This document shows positions 1-7,788 of a stretch of DNA of 43,221 nucleotides, in pieces (the stretch's first letter is position 1; every line of letters begins with the position of its first letter). The notes below the pieces were generated by a model. That model was not told where the DNA came from. It did no database searches and worked only from the letters and a program-made list of their open reading frames with translations. Origin of the DNA: Microbacterium sp. ACRRU. GTDB lineage: Bacteria > Actinomycetota > Actinomycetes > Actinomycetales > Microbacteriaceae. Both the position numbers and the translations under genes were made by a program. The DNA is taken from NCBI RefSeq assembly GCF_022346945.1, contig NZ_JAKRNI010000024.1, forward strand, positions 1-43,221, given 5' to 3'.

Positions 1-238
1 GCGTCTGGGTCGACTCGGTCGTCGCCGTCGGGCTGGGGGTGGGCGTGGTCGCGATCTGCGGCGCCGAAAGCGTCGACGTCGCCACCACCCCGCCAGCGAC
101 CGCCGCAACCAGCGCCACCGCCACCGACCCCGCGATCCACGCATTCCGGTGAGCCCCCACCGGCCGAATGCCACGAGCACCACCCACGATCCGCGCACGC
201 ATCGCCGCCCGCTCATCGGGCGTCAGTTCGTCGTTCAT
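1..238 (-). CDS. Membrane-anchored protein, partner of the ECF sigma gene (3' end outside window)
   Basis: Reading left from ATG at 238 the frame is open to the window edge. It begins MNDELTPDERAAMRARIVGG, then has a hydrophobic segment (about residues 37-53) and a Thr/Pro/Ser/Ala-rich stretch typical of the start of an extracytoplasmic region. Its ATG overlaps the TGA of the sigma factor gene (ATGA at 238-235), so the two are translationally coupled. A single-pass membrane protein encoded directly after an ECF sigma gene is often its anti-sigma factor or a regulated envelope protein, but no anti-sigma motif such as HxxxCxxC is visible in the roughly 79 residues present. Function is therefore left open. 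Confidence 0.7.
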   Translation of the reverse strand, partial: MNDELTPDERAAMRARIVGGARGIRPVGAHRNAWIAGSVAVALVAAVAGGVVATSTLSAPQIATTPTPSPTATTESTQT

Positions 239-768
239 GACCGTGCCCCTTCCAGAGTGATGTCGTTGCGCAGCTTCGCTTTGGCTCGCGCCAGACGCGA
301 CTTCACGGTGCCCGCAGGGATGCCGAGAACCTGAGCGACCTCGCGCTCGGCATAGCCCTCCAGAACCGCCAGCACCACAACGGCCTGCTCCCGTTCGGGC
401 AGCCGCTTCAGCGCGGCGAGAACGCCGCTGTCATCGTGTCCCGACGGCGTCACCGCCATCTCCGCCACCGGCGCCCGATCCAGCAACGCCCGATACCGCC
501 GCCCCGATCGCTCCAGATTCCGCGCACAATGCGCCACCGTGTTCACCAACCAGGGCAACGGCGACCCCTCCACCAACCGCACCGACGCCCGCTTGCGCCA
601 CAGCTCGAAGAACGCCACCGTCACGGCATCCTTCGCATCCTCTCGATGCGACAACAACCGCGACGCGTGACGGAACAACCGCCCCTCATACCGATCGAAC
701 AGCGCGGCGAGCGCGAGCTCATCCCCCTGGCGCACCCGAACCCACAGCTCGGCGTCGTCATCTTCCAC
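235..768 (-). CDS. RNA polymerase sigma factor, ECF (sigma-70) family
   Basis: About 177 residues. A region-2-like N-terminus (ELWVRVRQGDELALAALFDR, LLSHREDAKDAVTVAFFELW) contacts the -10 box and core polymerase. A C-terminal region 4 (LKRLPEREQAVVVLAVLEG, then an HTH ending GIPAGTVKSRLARAKAKLR) reads the -35 box. I chose the GTG at 768 because the frame upstream encodes sequence unlike sigma factors, and because GACACT (781-776) lies 7 bases before it, fitting the leaderless pattern seen elsewhere here. A GGAACC at 802-797 resembles an ECF -35 element, so autoregulation is possible but unproven. The downstream membrane protein overlaps its stop codon; the zincin-like gene is divergent. Confidence 0.85.
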   Translation of the reverse strand: MEDDDAELWVRVRQGDELALAALFDRYEGRLFRHASRLLSHREDAKDAVTVAFFELWRKRASVRLVEGSPLPWLVNTVAHCARNLERSGRRYRALLDRAPVAEMAVTPSGHDDSGVLAALKRLPEREQAVVVLAVLEGYAEREVAQVLGIPAGTVKSRLARAKAKLRNDITLEGARS

Positions 769-862
769 ACCCAGTAGTGTCCGCGTCCCGCGGATCGGTT
801 CCCGCCGACATGGCTGATTCGGTAACGAAACCGCAACACCAGCACCGCCCCACCGCACCCCC

Positions 863-868
863 TAGGGT
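863..868 (+). promoter_or_regulatory. -10 box TAGGGT, predicted leaderless promoter of the zincin-like gene
   Basis: TAGGGT is followed by exactly 6 bases and then GTG at 875. Transcription starting 7 bases after the last T would begin at the start codon. No Shine-Dalgarno sequence precedes the GTG. No clear -35 is visible. Confidence 0.55.
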
Positions 869-874
869 GAGCAC

Positions 875-1690
875 GTGCGCAGCCGCTGGATCGCCCTCCT
901 CACCGTTTCCGCCGTCGTCCTGGTGGGCGTTCTCGTCTGGGTCGGTATCGGCGCCGTGGCCGGCACCAGCGGGTTGTTCGGAACCGGCACACGGCAGCCC
1001 TCGGTGGGGTCCACGGGCGACTTCACCCCGACCGAGACGTACGCGGTGCTGCCCGATGGCACGCTCGACCCCGAGCCCGAGGGGCGCGCACGCGAGGTGT
1101 GGGACGAGTTCGTGCGCGTCGCGACCCCGGACTTCGTGGCATCCGACATCACGGGATACCGCACGGGCGACGACCCCGACAGCGACACCCTGGCCTACGT
1201 CACGAGCGACGAGAACGACCCGACGAAGTGGGTGTTCGCCGCCAACCTCGCCTACGCCGACGACGCCGACCTCCTCCTGTCGACGCTCGTCCACGAGTAC
1301 GCACACCTGCTGAGCCTGGGACTCGACGACGTGGACCCCGCGGCCGAGGTGTGCGACACCGAGTGGAGCGGAGCGGGATGCCTGCTCCCCGACTCCGACC
1401 TGCAGCGGTTCGCCGAGCGGTTCTGGGCGGCGTACGACGACGCTCCCGCCCGCGACAACGTCGACGCCGACATCGCGTGGGAGTTCTACCAGGCTCACGA
1501 GAGCGACTTCGTCAGCGACTACGCCGCGACCAACGCGTCCGAGGACTTCGCCGAGACGTTCGCGACCTACGTGCTCGAGCCCGACGGTTCCCGCGACTCG
1601 GTCATCGGCGAGAAGTACGCCTTCTTCGATGCCCTGCCCGAGTACGCCGACGCACGTCAGCGCATCCGCGCCGAGTTCGGTCTGGACTGA
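875..1690 (+). CDS. Membrane-anchored or secreted zincin-like metallopeptidase-type protein
   Basis: 271 residues. Residues 5-30 form one hydrophobic segment (signal anchor), so the rest is outside the membrane. Residues 140-144 are HEYAH, an HExxH zinc motif with catalytic-type Glu141. A downstream ASEDFAETFA (221-230) supplies acidic residues in the position expected for a third zinc ligand. Two cysteines (C160, C169) could form a disulphide. The fold resembles small gluzincin-like proteins, but I cannot assign a family or substrate. It is transcribed away from the ECF sigma gene 106 bases off and could belong to the same envelope response; that link is inference from position only. Confidence 0.7.
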   Translation: MRSRWIALLTVSAVVLVGVLVWVGIGAVAGTSGLFGTGTRQPSVGSTGDFTPTETYAVLPDGTLDPEPEGRAREVWDEFVRVATPDFVASDITGYRTGDDPDSDTLAYVTSDENDPTKWVFAANLAYADDADLLLSTLVHEYAHLLSLGLDDVDPAAEVCDTEWSGAGCLLPDSDLQRFAERFWAAYDDAPARDNVDADIAWEFYQAHESDFVSDYAATNASEDFAETFATYVLEPDGSRDSVIGEKYAFFDALPEYADARQRIRAEFGLD

Positions 1691-1698
1691 CCCGGGGC

Positions 1699-2892
1699 TC
1701 AGGCCGCGGGGCGCCGCCCCAGGTGCAGGACGGTGCGCACGACGAGCCCTGCCGCCAGCGCCCAGAACGCCGCACTGACGCCGGCGATGGCGATCCCGGA
1801 TGCCGCGACGAGGAACGTCACCACGGCGGGGAGGCGCTCACCCGGGTCGTCGATCGCCTGCTGCACCGCCGAACCGAACGCGGCGAACAGCGCCACGCCT
1901 GCCACCGCGGGGATGACACCGGGCGGGGCCAGCAGCACGATCGCCGCGAAGGCGGCGGACAGCCCACCCAGCACGAGGTACATGCCGCCGGCCGACACGC
2001 CGGCCACCCAGCGCCGGCGGGGATCGGGGTGCGCGTCCGGGCCCGCGGCGATCGCGGCGCTGATCGCGCCGAGGTTCACCGCGTGCCCGCCGGCGGTCGC
2101 GGCCAGTGCCGACCCCAGCCCCGTGACGAGCATCGCCGGACGCCACGGGATCGTGTACCCGAGGCTTCGCATGACCGCGACGCCCGGCACGTTCTGCGAG
2201 GCCATCGTCACCACGAACAACGGCAGGGCGATCCCGACGACCGACCCGACGGTGAGCGTCGGGGCCGTGAACTCCAGTCGCGGCAGCAGGGTTGCGGCAT
2301 CCGCGTCGACCCCGGTGCGGGTGAGCTCGATCGCGACAACGACGATGGCGGCCAGGAACGCGAGCGGCACCGCCCACCGCGGAACGAGCCGGGATGCCAC
2401 GAGCCACACGATCAGCACGGGCGCCACGCCCCACGGGTCGTCGACGAGCCCCACGAAGGGGGCGACGCACAGGGGCAGCAGGACTCCCGCGAGCATGGCC
2501 TGGGCGATCGACGGCGGGATGCGGGCGATGAGCGCCCCCAGCGGAGGGAACAGCGCCGTGCACAGGATGAGCCCCGCCGAGACGAGGAAGCCGCCCACGA
2601 CCGCCGGCCACCCTCCCTCGACCGCGCCCGTGGCGGCCAGGAGCGCGACACCGGGGGTCGACCACGCGATCGTGATGGGAATGCGATAGCGCCACGCCAG
2701 GATGATGCATCCGACCCCCACCACGAGGGTGATCGCCAGCAGTCCGCTCGCAGCCTGCGCGGGGGTGGCCCCCACGCTGCGAAGACCCGTCAGCACGACG
2801 GCGAACGTGCTGGTGAAGCCGACGAGCGCCGTCACCATCCCCGCAACGAGAGGGCGAACGAGCGACACGGGGGCAGCGGCGGTCTCAGGCAT
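1699..2892 (-). CDS. benE: BenE-family benzoate/H+ symporter-like transporter
   Basis: 397 residues, nearly all hydrophobic, with about 11-12 predicted membrane helices. The N-terminal half matches BenE proteins: GFTSTFAVVLTGLRSVGATP, then WRYRIPITIAWSTPGVALL and PPSIAQAMLAGVLLPLC, and a later GGHAVNLGAISAA. BenE proteins import aromatic acids with protons in the inner membrane. No aromatic-degradation genes are present in the window, so the substrate is uncertain. The gene runs tail-to-tail with the zincin-like gene (8-base gap). A TAGCGT box (2908-2903) sits 10 bases before the ATG, which would give a leader of about 4 bases. Confidence 0.85.
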   Translation of the reverse strand: MPETAAAPVSLVRPLVAGMVTALVGFTSTFAVVLTGLRSVGATPAQAASGLLAITLVVGVGCIILAWRYRIPITIAWSTPGVALLAATGAVEGGWPAVVGGFLVSAGLILCTALFPPLGALIARIPPSIAQAMLAGVLLPLCVAPFVGLVDDPWGVAPVLIVWLVASRLVPRWAVPLAFLAAIVVVAIELTRTGVDADAATLLPRLEFTAPTLTVGSVVGIALPLFVVTMASQNVPGVAVMRSLGYTIPWRPAMLVTGLGSALAATAGGHAVNLGAISAAIAAGPDAHPDPRRRWVAGVSAGGMYLVLGGLSAAFAAIVLLAPPGVIPAVAGVALFAAFGSAVQQAIDDPGERLPAVVTFLVAASGIAIAGVSAAFWALAAGLVVRTVLHLGRRPAA

Positions 2893-2961
2893 GAGACTCC
2901 CGACGCTAGCGGATCGGGCTCAGCTCCCCGGGCGGCCACCGCCGCACGCGTGGACTGGTCG

Positions 2962-4113
2962 TCAGGCCGTGATGACCTGGGCCGTGCCGGGGGCGGCGTC
3001 GGGGCCCATCTCGTCGGCGATGCGGTTGGCCTCTTCGATGAGCGTCTGGACGATCTCCGCCTCGGGCACCGTCTTGATGACCTGGCCCTTGACGAAGATC
3101 TGCCCCTTGCCGTTGCCCGATGCGACACCGAGGTCGGCCTCGCGCGCTTCGCCCGGACCGTTCACGACGCACCCCATGACCGCGACGCGCAGCGGCACCG
3201 TCATGTCTTTGAGGCCCTCGGTGACGTTGTCGGCGAGCGTGTAGACGTCGACCTGGGCGCGACCGCACGACGGGCACGAGACGATCTCGAGCTTGCGCTC
3301 CCGAAGGTTGAGCGACTGCAGGATCTGGTGACCGACCTTCACCTCTTCGGCCGGCGGCGCCGACAGCGAGACGCGGATCGTGTCGCCGATGCCCTCGGAC
3401 AGCAGGATGCCGAAGGCCGTCGCGCTCTTGATCGTGCCCTGGAACGCGGGGCCGGCCTCGGTGACGCCGAGGTGCAGCGGCCAGTCGCCCCGCTCGGCGA
3501 GCAGGCGGTAGGCCTTCACCATGACGATGGGGTCGTTGTGCTTGACCGAGATCTTGAAGTCGTGGAAGTCGTGCTCCTCGAACAGCGACGCCTCCCACAC
3601 CGCGCTCTCCACGAGAGCTTCGGGCGTGGCCTTGCCGTACTTCTCGAGCAGGCGACGGTCGAGCGACCCGGCGTTGACGCCGATGCGGAGGGAGACGCCC
3701 GCGTCCTTGGCGGCCTTGGCGATCGCACCGACCTGATCGTCGAACTTGCGGATGTTGCCCGGGTTCACGCGCACCGCGCCGCACCCGGCGTCGATGGCCT
3801 GGAAGACGTACTTGGGCTGGAAGTGGATGTCGGCGATGACCGGGATCTGGCTCTTCTTGGCGATGATGTGCAGCACATCGGCGTCGTCCTGCGACGGCAC
3901 CGCGACGCGCACGATCTCGCAGCCGGATGCCGTGAGCTCGGCGATCTGCTGGAGGGTCGCGTTGATGTTGGTGGTCGGCGTCGTCGTCATCGACTGCACG
4001 CTGACGGGGGCGTCTCCCCCCACGAGGACCTTGCCGACCTTGATCTGGCGGGTCTTGCGACGGGGAGCGAGGACCTCCGGCACGCGGGGCATCCCGATGT
4101 TCACTGCAGGCAC
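2962..4113 (-). CDS. ispG: 4-hydroxy-3-methylbut-2-en-1-yl diphosphate synthase (flavodoxin)
   Basis: IspG/GcpE reduces MEcPP to HMBPP in the MEP isoprenoid pathway, using a [4Fe-4S] cluster. From GTG at 4113 it is 383 residues. The TIM-barrel part carries [32 protein letters not shown] and VNPGNIR. The C-terminal cluster domain has CPSCGR and CVVNGPGEA: cluster ligands Cys280, Cys283 and Cys315, with Glu322 as the usual fourth ligand. The start at 4113 is preferred over GTG 4119 because TAGGCT lies exactly 6 bases before it, predicting a leaderless transcript. In mycobacteria ispG follows dxr and rip1; here rseP and dxr lie further right on the same strand, separated by inserted plus-strand genes. 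Confidence 0.97.
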   Translation of the reverse strand: MPAVNIGMPRVPEVLAPRRKTRQIKVGKVLVGGDAPVSVQSMTTTPTTNINATLQQIAELTASGCEIVRVAVPSQDDADVLHIIAKKSQIPVIADIHFQPKYVFQAIDAGCGAVRVNPGNIRKFDDQVGAIAKAAKDAGVSLRIGVNAGSLDRRLLEKYGKATPEALVESAVWEASLFEEHDFHDFKISVKHNDPIVMVKAYRLLAERGDWPLHLGVTEAGPAFQGTIKSATAFGILLSEGIGDTIRVSLSAPPAEEVKVGHQILQSLNLRERKLEIVSCPSCGRAQVDVYTLADNVTEGLKDMTVPLRVAVMGCVVNGPGEAREADLGVASGNGKGQIFVKGQVIKTVPEAEIVQTLIEEANRIADEMGPDAAPGTAQVITA

Positions 4114-4119
4114 GCCCAC

Positions 4120-4125
4120 AGCCTA
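4120..4125 (-). promoter_or_regulatory. -10 box TAGGCT, predicted leaderless promoter of ispG
   Basis: On the minus strand TAGGCT (4125-4120) is followed by GTGGGC and then GTG at 4113. The 6-base spacing places the transcript start on the start codon. It lies back to back with the trpL promoter. Confidence 0.6.
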
Positions 4126-4165
4126 CGCCGCCGGACCCGCACGGGGGCTGAAGGGCGCTCTGTGA

Positions 4166-4171
4166 TAGGTT
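4166..4171 (+). promoter_or_regulatory. -10 box TAGGTT for trpL and the anthranilate synthase gene
   Basis: TAGGTT is followed by 7 bases (CGGCGCC) and then the leader-peptide ATG at 4179. The transcript would start at or one base before the ATG, so the leader peptide itself would be translated from a leaderless RNA. No clear -35 is visible. Confidence 0.55.
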
Positions 4172-4178
4172 CGGCGCC

Positions 4179-4214
4179 ATGCGCGCGTATTCCAGCTGGT
4201 GGCTCACCGTCTAG
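4179..4214 (+). CDS. trpL: trp operon leader peptide (MRAYSSWWLTV)
   Basis: An 11-codon frame with two adjacent Trp codons (TGG TGG, 4197-4202) ends at TAG 4212-4214. It lies immediately upstream of a set of mutually exclusive hairpins and of an anthranilate-synthase-family gene. Tandem Trp codons in a short leader are the sensing device of ribosome-mediated trp attenuation: low charged tRNA-Trp stalls the ribosome at 4197-4202. A -10 box sits 7 bases before the ATG and there is no Shine-Dalgarno sequence. At this length the frame could arise by chance, but the Trp pair, the position and the matching RNA structures together make chance unlikely. Confidence 0.9.
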   Translation: MRAYSSWWLTV

Positions 4215-4265
4215 GCGGTGAGCACGCGTGCGACAGACCGCCCTCCCTCGGGATTCGGGCGGTCT
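4202..4265 (+). promoter_or_regulatory. Trp attenuator: 1:2 hairpin, 2:3 antiterminator and 3:4 terminator
   Basis: Segment 1:2 is GCTCACCG (4202-4209) with CGGTGAGC (4216-4223), 8 perfect pairs around the leader stop codon. Segment 3:4 is AGACCGCCC (4235-4243) with GGGCGGTCT (4257-4265), 9 perfect pairs followed by TCGTGTTT, a weak U-rich tail. The alternative 2:3 pairing is GGCGGT (4214-4219) with ACCGCC (4237-4242), which would destroy the terminator. A ribosome stalled on the Trp codons would cover segment 1 and leave 4214-4219 just free, favouring read-through; a ribosome that reaches the stop would mask segment 2 and allow termination. Confidence 0.88.
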
Positions 4266-4317
4266 TCGTGTTTCCGGCGGCCGCTTTGGACCCTCGATCA
4301 CAGACGGAAGTACTTCG

Positions 4318-6303
4318 ATGACCGGGCCCGACCCCTCCTCCTTGATCCACGAGCTGCTGACCGGCGACGCGCCGTTCGCCCTCATCGCGCGCGACGCGTC
4401 GAGCGTCGAGGTGCTCACCGGCACCGTCGTCGACGTCGACCTCCTCGCGGACATCCCTCTGATCGACGGTGACGGCCGGCCACGCGAGGTGCTCGCGCTG
4501 GTGCCGTTCCGGCAGGTGCGCGAGCGCGGGTTCGTCTGCCACGACGACGGCGCGCCGCTGCGCTGCCTCGTCGTGGAGCAGCGGATACCTCTCCCCCGCG
4601 CCGAGGTGGTGGCATCCCTTCCTCCGGCCCCCGTCGCCCTCGCGGACGCCGGGTTCGACATCGACGACGAGGCGTATGCCGACATCGTGCGTCGCGTCAT
4701 CGCGGACGAGATCGGTCGAGGCGAGGGAGCGAACTTCGTCATCCGCCGCGACTTCGTCGCCGGCGTCGACGCCGAGCCGCGCGTCGCGGCGCTGACGTGG
4801 TTCCGCGCACTGCTGGAGCATGAGAAGGGGGCGTACTGGACGTTCGCCGTGGTCACGCCCGGTCACGTCGCGGTGGGCGCGAGCCCCGAGGCGCACGTCA
4901 GCGCGCACGACGGCGTCGTCACGATGAACCCCATCTCGGGCACCTTCCGCCACCCGCAGGGGGGCGCCACGGCCGACACCCTCGCGGAGTTCCTGCGCTC
5001 GACCAAAGAGACCGAGGAGCTCTTCATGGTCGTCGACGAGGAGCTGAAGATGATGAGCGCCGTCTGCAGCGACGGCGGCCGCATTACCGGCCCCCACCTG
5101 AAAGAGATGTCGCGGCTGACGCACACCGAGTACATGCTGCGCGGGCGCAGCACTCTGGACCCGCGCGACATCCTGCGCGAGACGATGTTCGCACCGACGG
5201 TCACGGGTTCGCCCATGCAGAACGCGTGCACCGTCATCGCGCGGCACGAGACGACGCCGCGCGGCTACTACTCCGGCGTCGCGGCCCTGTTCACCCCCAA
5301 CGGCGCCACCGAGGGTCCGACGCACGACCTGGACGCGCCGATCCTCATCCGCACCGCCTACCTCGTGGACGGGCGGCTGCGGGTGCCGGTCGGAGCGACT
5401 CTCGTGCGCCACTCCGACCCCTACGGCGAGGTCGGCGAGACGCACGGCAAGGCTGCCGGAGTGCTCGGCGCGATCGGCGCCATCCCCCGCGACTCCGCGC
5501 CCGCCGCCGCACCCGAGGCCGACCCCGACGCCCCCGTCGCTCCGCGCCGGCCGCTCGCCGAGGATCCCGCGATCGCCGAGTTGCTGGCATCCCGCAACGA
5601 ACGCCTCGCGCCGTTCTGGATGAACCCGCAGGATCCCGACGGCTCCGGCCCCTTCGCCGGGCGCACGGCGCTCGTCGTGGATGCCGAGGACCGCTTCACC
5701 ACGATGCTCGCGCACCAGCTGCGTCACCTGGGTCTGGACACCCGGATCGTGCACTGGTCCGAGGCGACCGACGCCGAGGTGGATGCCGCGGATCTCGTCG
5801 TCGCGGGCCCGGGTCCGGGCGACCCGCGCGATGACGCGAGCGAGCGCATCGCCGCGATGCGCCACGTCGTCTCGCGCCGCCTGTTCCGCCGCGCTCCCCT
5901 GCTGGCGGTGTGCCTGAGCCATCAGATCCTGGCCGATCAGCTGGGCATCGACCTGGTGCCCCTCGCGCAACCGCACCAGGGTCTGCAGAAGAGCGTGGAC
6001 GTGTTCGGCGAACCCGCCGCGATCGGGTTCTACAACACGTTCACGGCGTGCGTGGCCCCCGGCACGACGCAGCGCGGGATCACGATCGGGCCCGTCACGG
6101 CCCTCTCGGAGCCCGCCGACGCGGTGTCGCCCGTACCGACGGCTGGCCTGGACATCGCGGTGGAGGTCTCGGCGGACGCCGGGACCGGCGACGTGTACGC
6201 CCTGCGCGGACCCGCCGTGGCGAGTGTGCAGGGCCACCTCGAGTCCATCCTGTCGCGCGACGGCATGCGCACCCTCGAGCGTCTGATCGCCGCCGCCCTC
6301 TGA
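4318..6303 (+). CDS. Fused anthranilate synthase family protein (chorismate-binding domain plus glutamine amidotransferase; TrpE-TrpG/PhzE type)
   Basis: 661 residues. ATG 4318 has GGAAG 7 bases upstream. Residues about 110-390 are the chorismate-binding domain (NPISGTFRHPQGG, ELFMVVDEELKMM, RGYYSGVAALFTP). An Ala/Pro-rich linker (about 392-445) leads to a class I glutamine amidotransferase from about 450, with AVCLSHQ (Cys532) and QGHLES (His640, Glu642) as the triad. Such enzymes add ammonia from glutamine to chorismate. TrpE-TrpG fusions give anthranilate, while PhzE relatives stop at ADIC. Sequence details such as AVCLSHQ look PhzE-like, but the trp attenuator directly upstream argues for a role in tryptophan supply. 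No other trp or phz gene is in the window. I see no classical N-terminal LLES Trp-feedback motif. Confidence 0.88.
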   Translation: MTGPDPSSLIHELLTGDAPFALIARDASSVEVLTGTVVDVDLLADIPLIDGDGRPREVLALVPFRQVRERGFVCHDDGAPLRCLVVEQRIPLPRAEVVASLPPAPVALADAGFDIDDEAYADIVRRVIADEIGRGEGANFVIRRDFVAGVDAEPRVAALTWFRALLEHEKGAYWTFAVVTPGHVAVGASPEAHVSAHDGVVTMNPISGTFRHPQGGATADTLAEFLRSTKETEELFMVVDEELKMMSAVCSDGGRITGPHLKEMSRLTHTEYMLRGRSTLDPRDILRETMFAPTVTGSPMQNACTVIARHETTPRGYYSGVAALFTPNGATEGPTHDLDAPILIRTAYLVDGRLRVPVGATLVRHSDPYGEVGETHGKAAGVLGAIGAIPRDSAPAAAPEADPDAPVAPRRPLAEDPAIAELLASRNERLAPFWMNPQDPDGSGPFAGRTALVVDAEDRFTTMLAHQLRHLGLDTRIVHWSEATDAEVDAADLVVAGPGPGDPRDDASERIAAMRHVVSRRLFRRAPLLAVCLSHQILADQLGIDLVPLAQPHQGLQKSVDVFGEPAAIGFYNTFTACVAPGTTQRGITIGPVTALSEPADAVSPVPTAGLDIAVEVSADAGTGDVYALRGPAVASVQGHLESILSRDGMRTLERLIAAAL

Positions 6304-6308
6304 CGCGC

Positions 6309-6379
6309 GCACATCTCCTGCAGATCCACGTCGGGCAGCGGTTCGCCGTCGCGTACCGTGCACGCCGCAGGAGTTGTGC
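6309..6379. repeat. 71-bp paired-arm element, copy A (trpEG/rseP convergent gap)
   Basis: Left arm GCACATCTCCTGCA (6309-6322) and right arm CGCAGGAGTTGTGC (6366-6379) are inverted copies matching at 12 of 14 positions. They are separated by exactly 43 bases. The element fills most of the 81-base tail-to-tail gap. The same arms and spacing recur at 9479, 9585 and in the array at 39909-40349. Confidence 0.75.
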
Positions 6380-6384
6380 GGCCT

Positions 6385-7701
6385 CTAGAGCAGCTGGATC
6401 GGGTTGAAGATGTCGGCGAGGAAGAGGATGCCGCCCATGCCGATGAGCAGCACGACGACGACGAAGGTCACCGGCACCAGCTTGGTGGCATCCACCGGGC
6501 GGGCGACCTTCCCACGCATGCGGGCGAACCAGCGCTTCAGCCCGTCCCACAGCGCAACCACCACGTGCCCGCCGTCGAGCGGGAGGAGGGGGATGAGGTT
6601 GAAGACGAACAGGGCGATGTTCAGGGCCGCGAGCAGCCCGATGATCGCCTGCACGCGGGAGAGAATCGGCGCATCCACCGCCGCGAACTCGCCCGCGAGG
6701 CGCCCGGCTCCGACGACGCTCAGGGGGCCGTTGGGGTCGCGCGGCTGACCGGTGAACAGATCGACCGCGGTGTCGTAGATGCGCACGGGCAGCTGAACCA
6801 TGATCTGCGCGACCTGACCGACTTGCTGCACGGTGGCCTCGGGCCCTGCCCAGATCGGCTGGGGCACCAACGCCGATTGCGGGCTCAGGCCGGCGAATCC
6901 GACCGTCCGATACAGCGGTGCGCCCGCGGCATCCACCTCGGGCTGGCCATCCGCCCCCACCACGGGCCGCTCCGTGGAGACGGGGGTGATCGTGAGCGTC
7001 TGCTCGACGCCATCGCGTTCGACGACGACCGGGAGCGCCTGCCCCGGCGAGCGCTGGATGATCGCCGCCGCCTCGTCGAAGGTCGACACGGCGGTCCCGC
7101 CGATGGACAGGATCACATCGCCGGGACGGATGCCGGCTGCCGCCGCCGGTGCGACGGGGTCGCTCGCCTGGCAGTCGGCGCGTTCCGCATCCGCGGGGAT
7201 CACGCACTGCGAGACGGAGGACACCGTGGTGGTCCCCTGCGCGACGCCGATGGCGCTCACCGCGACCGCCGACAGCACGAACGCCAGGATCAGGTTCATC
7301 ACGGGGCCGCCGAGCATGATGACGATGCGCTTCCACACCGGCAGCCGGTAGAACACGCGCTCGTCGCCGGCGATCATCGTCTCGGCGTTGGCGTCGCGCG
7401 CGTCCTGGATCATCGTGGCGAATAGGCGCGACCGGCGGGTCGGCGGGGCGTCGGTCTCCGGCGCCGGCGGATACATGCCGGACATCGAGATGAACCCGCC
7501 CAGGGGCAGAGCCTTGACGCCGTACTCGGTCTCGCCGATACGGCGCGACCACAGCGTCGGTCCGAAGCCGATCATGTACTGCCCGACTCTCACGCCGAAC
7601 AGCTTCGCGGGCAGCAGATGCCCGATCTCGTGCAGGGCGATCGAGACGGCCAAGCCGATCACGAGCACGAGCACGCCGATGAGGAAGGCGATCGCGGTCA
7701 C
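6385..7701 (-). CDS. rseP: RIP metalloprotease, site-2 protease family (RseP/Rip1-like)
   Basis: 438 residues, polytopic membrane zinc protease that cuts membrane-bound anti-sigma factors and similar substrates within the bilayer. The first helix carries HEIGH (residues 24-28). A central PDZ domain includes GIRPGDVILSIGGTAV. The C-terminal helix has FNLIPLLPLDGGHV, the conserved NxxPxxxLDG zinc-ligand motif. The GTG at 7701 is chosen because it puts HEIGH near the N-terminus as in the family, and because TATCGT lies 6 bases before it. The gene belongs to the dxr-rip1-ispG block of actinobacteria. The ECF sigma and membrane partner at 1-768 would be an attractive but unproven client. Confidence 0.95.
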   Translation of the reverse strand: MTAIAFLIGVLVLVIGLAVSIALHEIGHLLPAKLFGVRVGQYMIGFGPTLWSRRIGETEYGVKALPLGGFISMSGMYPPAPETDAPPTRRSRLFATMIQDARDANAETMIAGDERVFYRLPVWKRIVIMLGGPVMNLILAFVLSAVAVSAIGVAQGTTTVSSVSQCVIPADAERADCQASDPVAPAAAAGIRPGDVILSIGGTAVSTFDEAAAIIQRSPGQALPVVVERDGVEQTLTITPVSTERPVVGADGQPEVDAAGAPLYRTVGFAGLSPQSALVPQPIWAGPEATVQQVGQVAQIMVQLPVRIYDTAVDLFTGQPRDPNGPLSVVGAGRLAGEFAAVDAPILSRVQAIIGLLAALNIALFVFNLIPLLPLDGGHVVVALWDGLKRWFARMRGKVARPVDATKLVPVTFVVVVLLIGMGGILFLADIFNPIQLL

Positions 7702-7707
7702 CCGCCG

Positions 7708-7713
7708 ACGATA
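7708..7713 (-). promoter_or_regulatory. -10 box TATCGT, predicted leaderless promoter of rseP
   Basis: TATCGT (7713-7708) is followed by CGGCGG and then GTG at 7701. The spacing is again 6 bases and no Shine-Dalgarno sequence is present. Confidence 0.55.
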
Positions 7714-7775
7714 CCGCCGCTGCCCTTGGAACCTCCCGTGCGGTGCCGATGCGAGGGCTGAGCGGGGTCGGATGA

Positions 7776-7781
7776 GACAAT
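7776..7781 (+). promoter_or_regulatory. -10-like box GACAAT before the MurE-type gene
   Basis: GACAAT is followed by 7 bases (GGGAGGG) and ATG at 7789. It keeps A2 and T6 of TAnnnT. The G-rich run touches the ATG and is too close to serve as a normal ribosome-binding site, which favours a leaderless reading. An in-frame ATG at 7780 is the alternative start. Confidence 0.4.
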
Positions 7782-7788
7782 GGGAGGG

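Noticed and set aside
1099..4221. Very long Arg-rich open frames on the strand opposite or out of phase with real genes (for example 1099-4221, 6385-9528 upstream part, 10820-13537 upstream part)
   Set aside because: They are by-products of high GC content, lack domain similarity and overlap well-supported genes.
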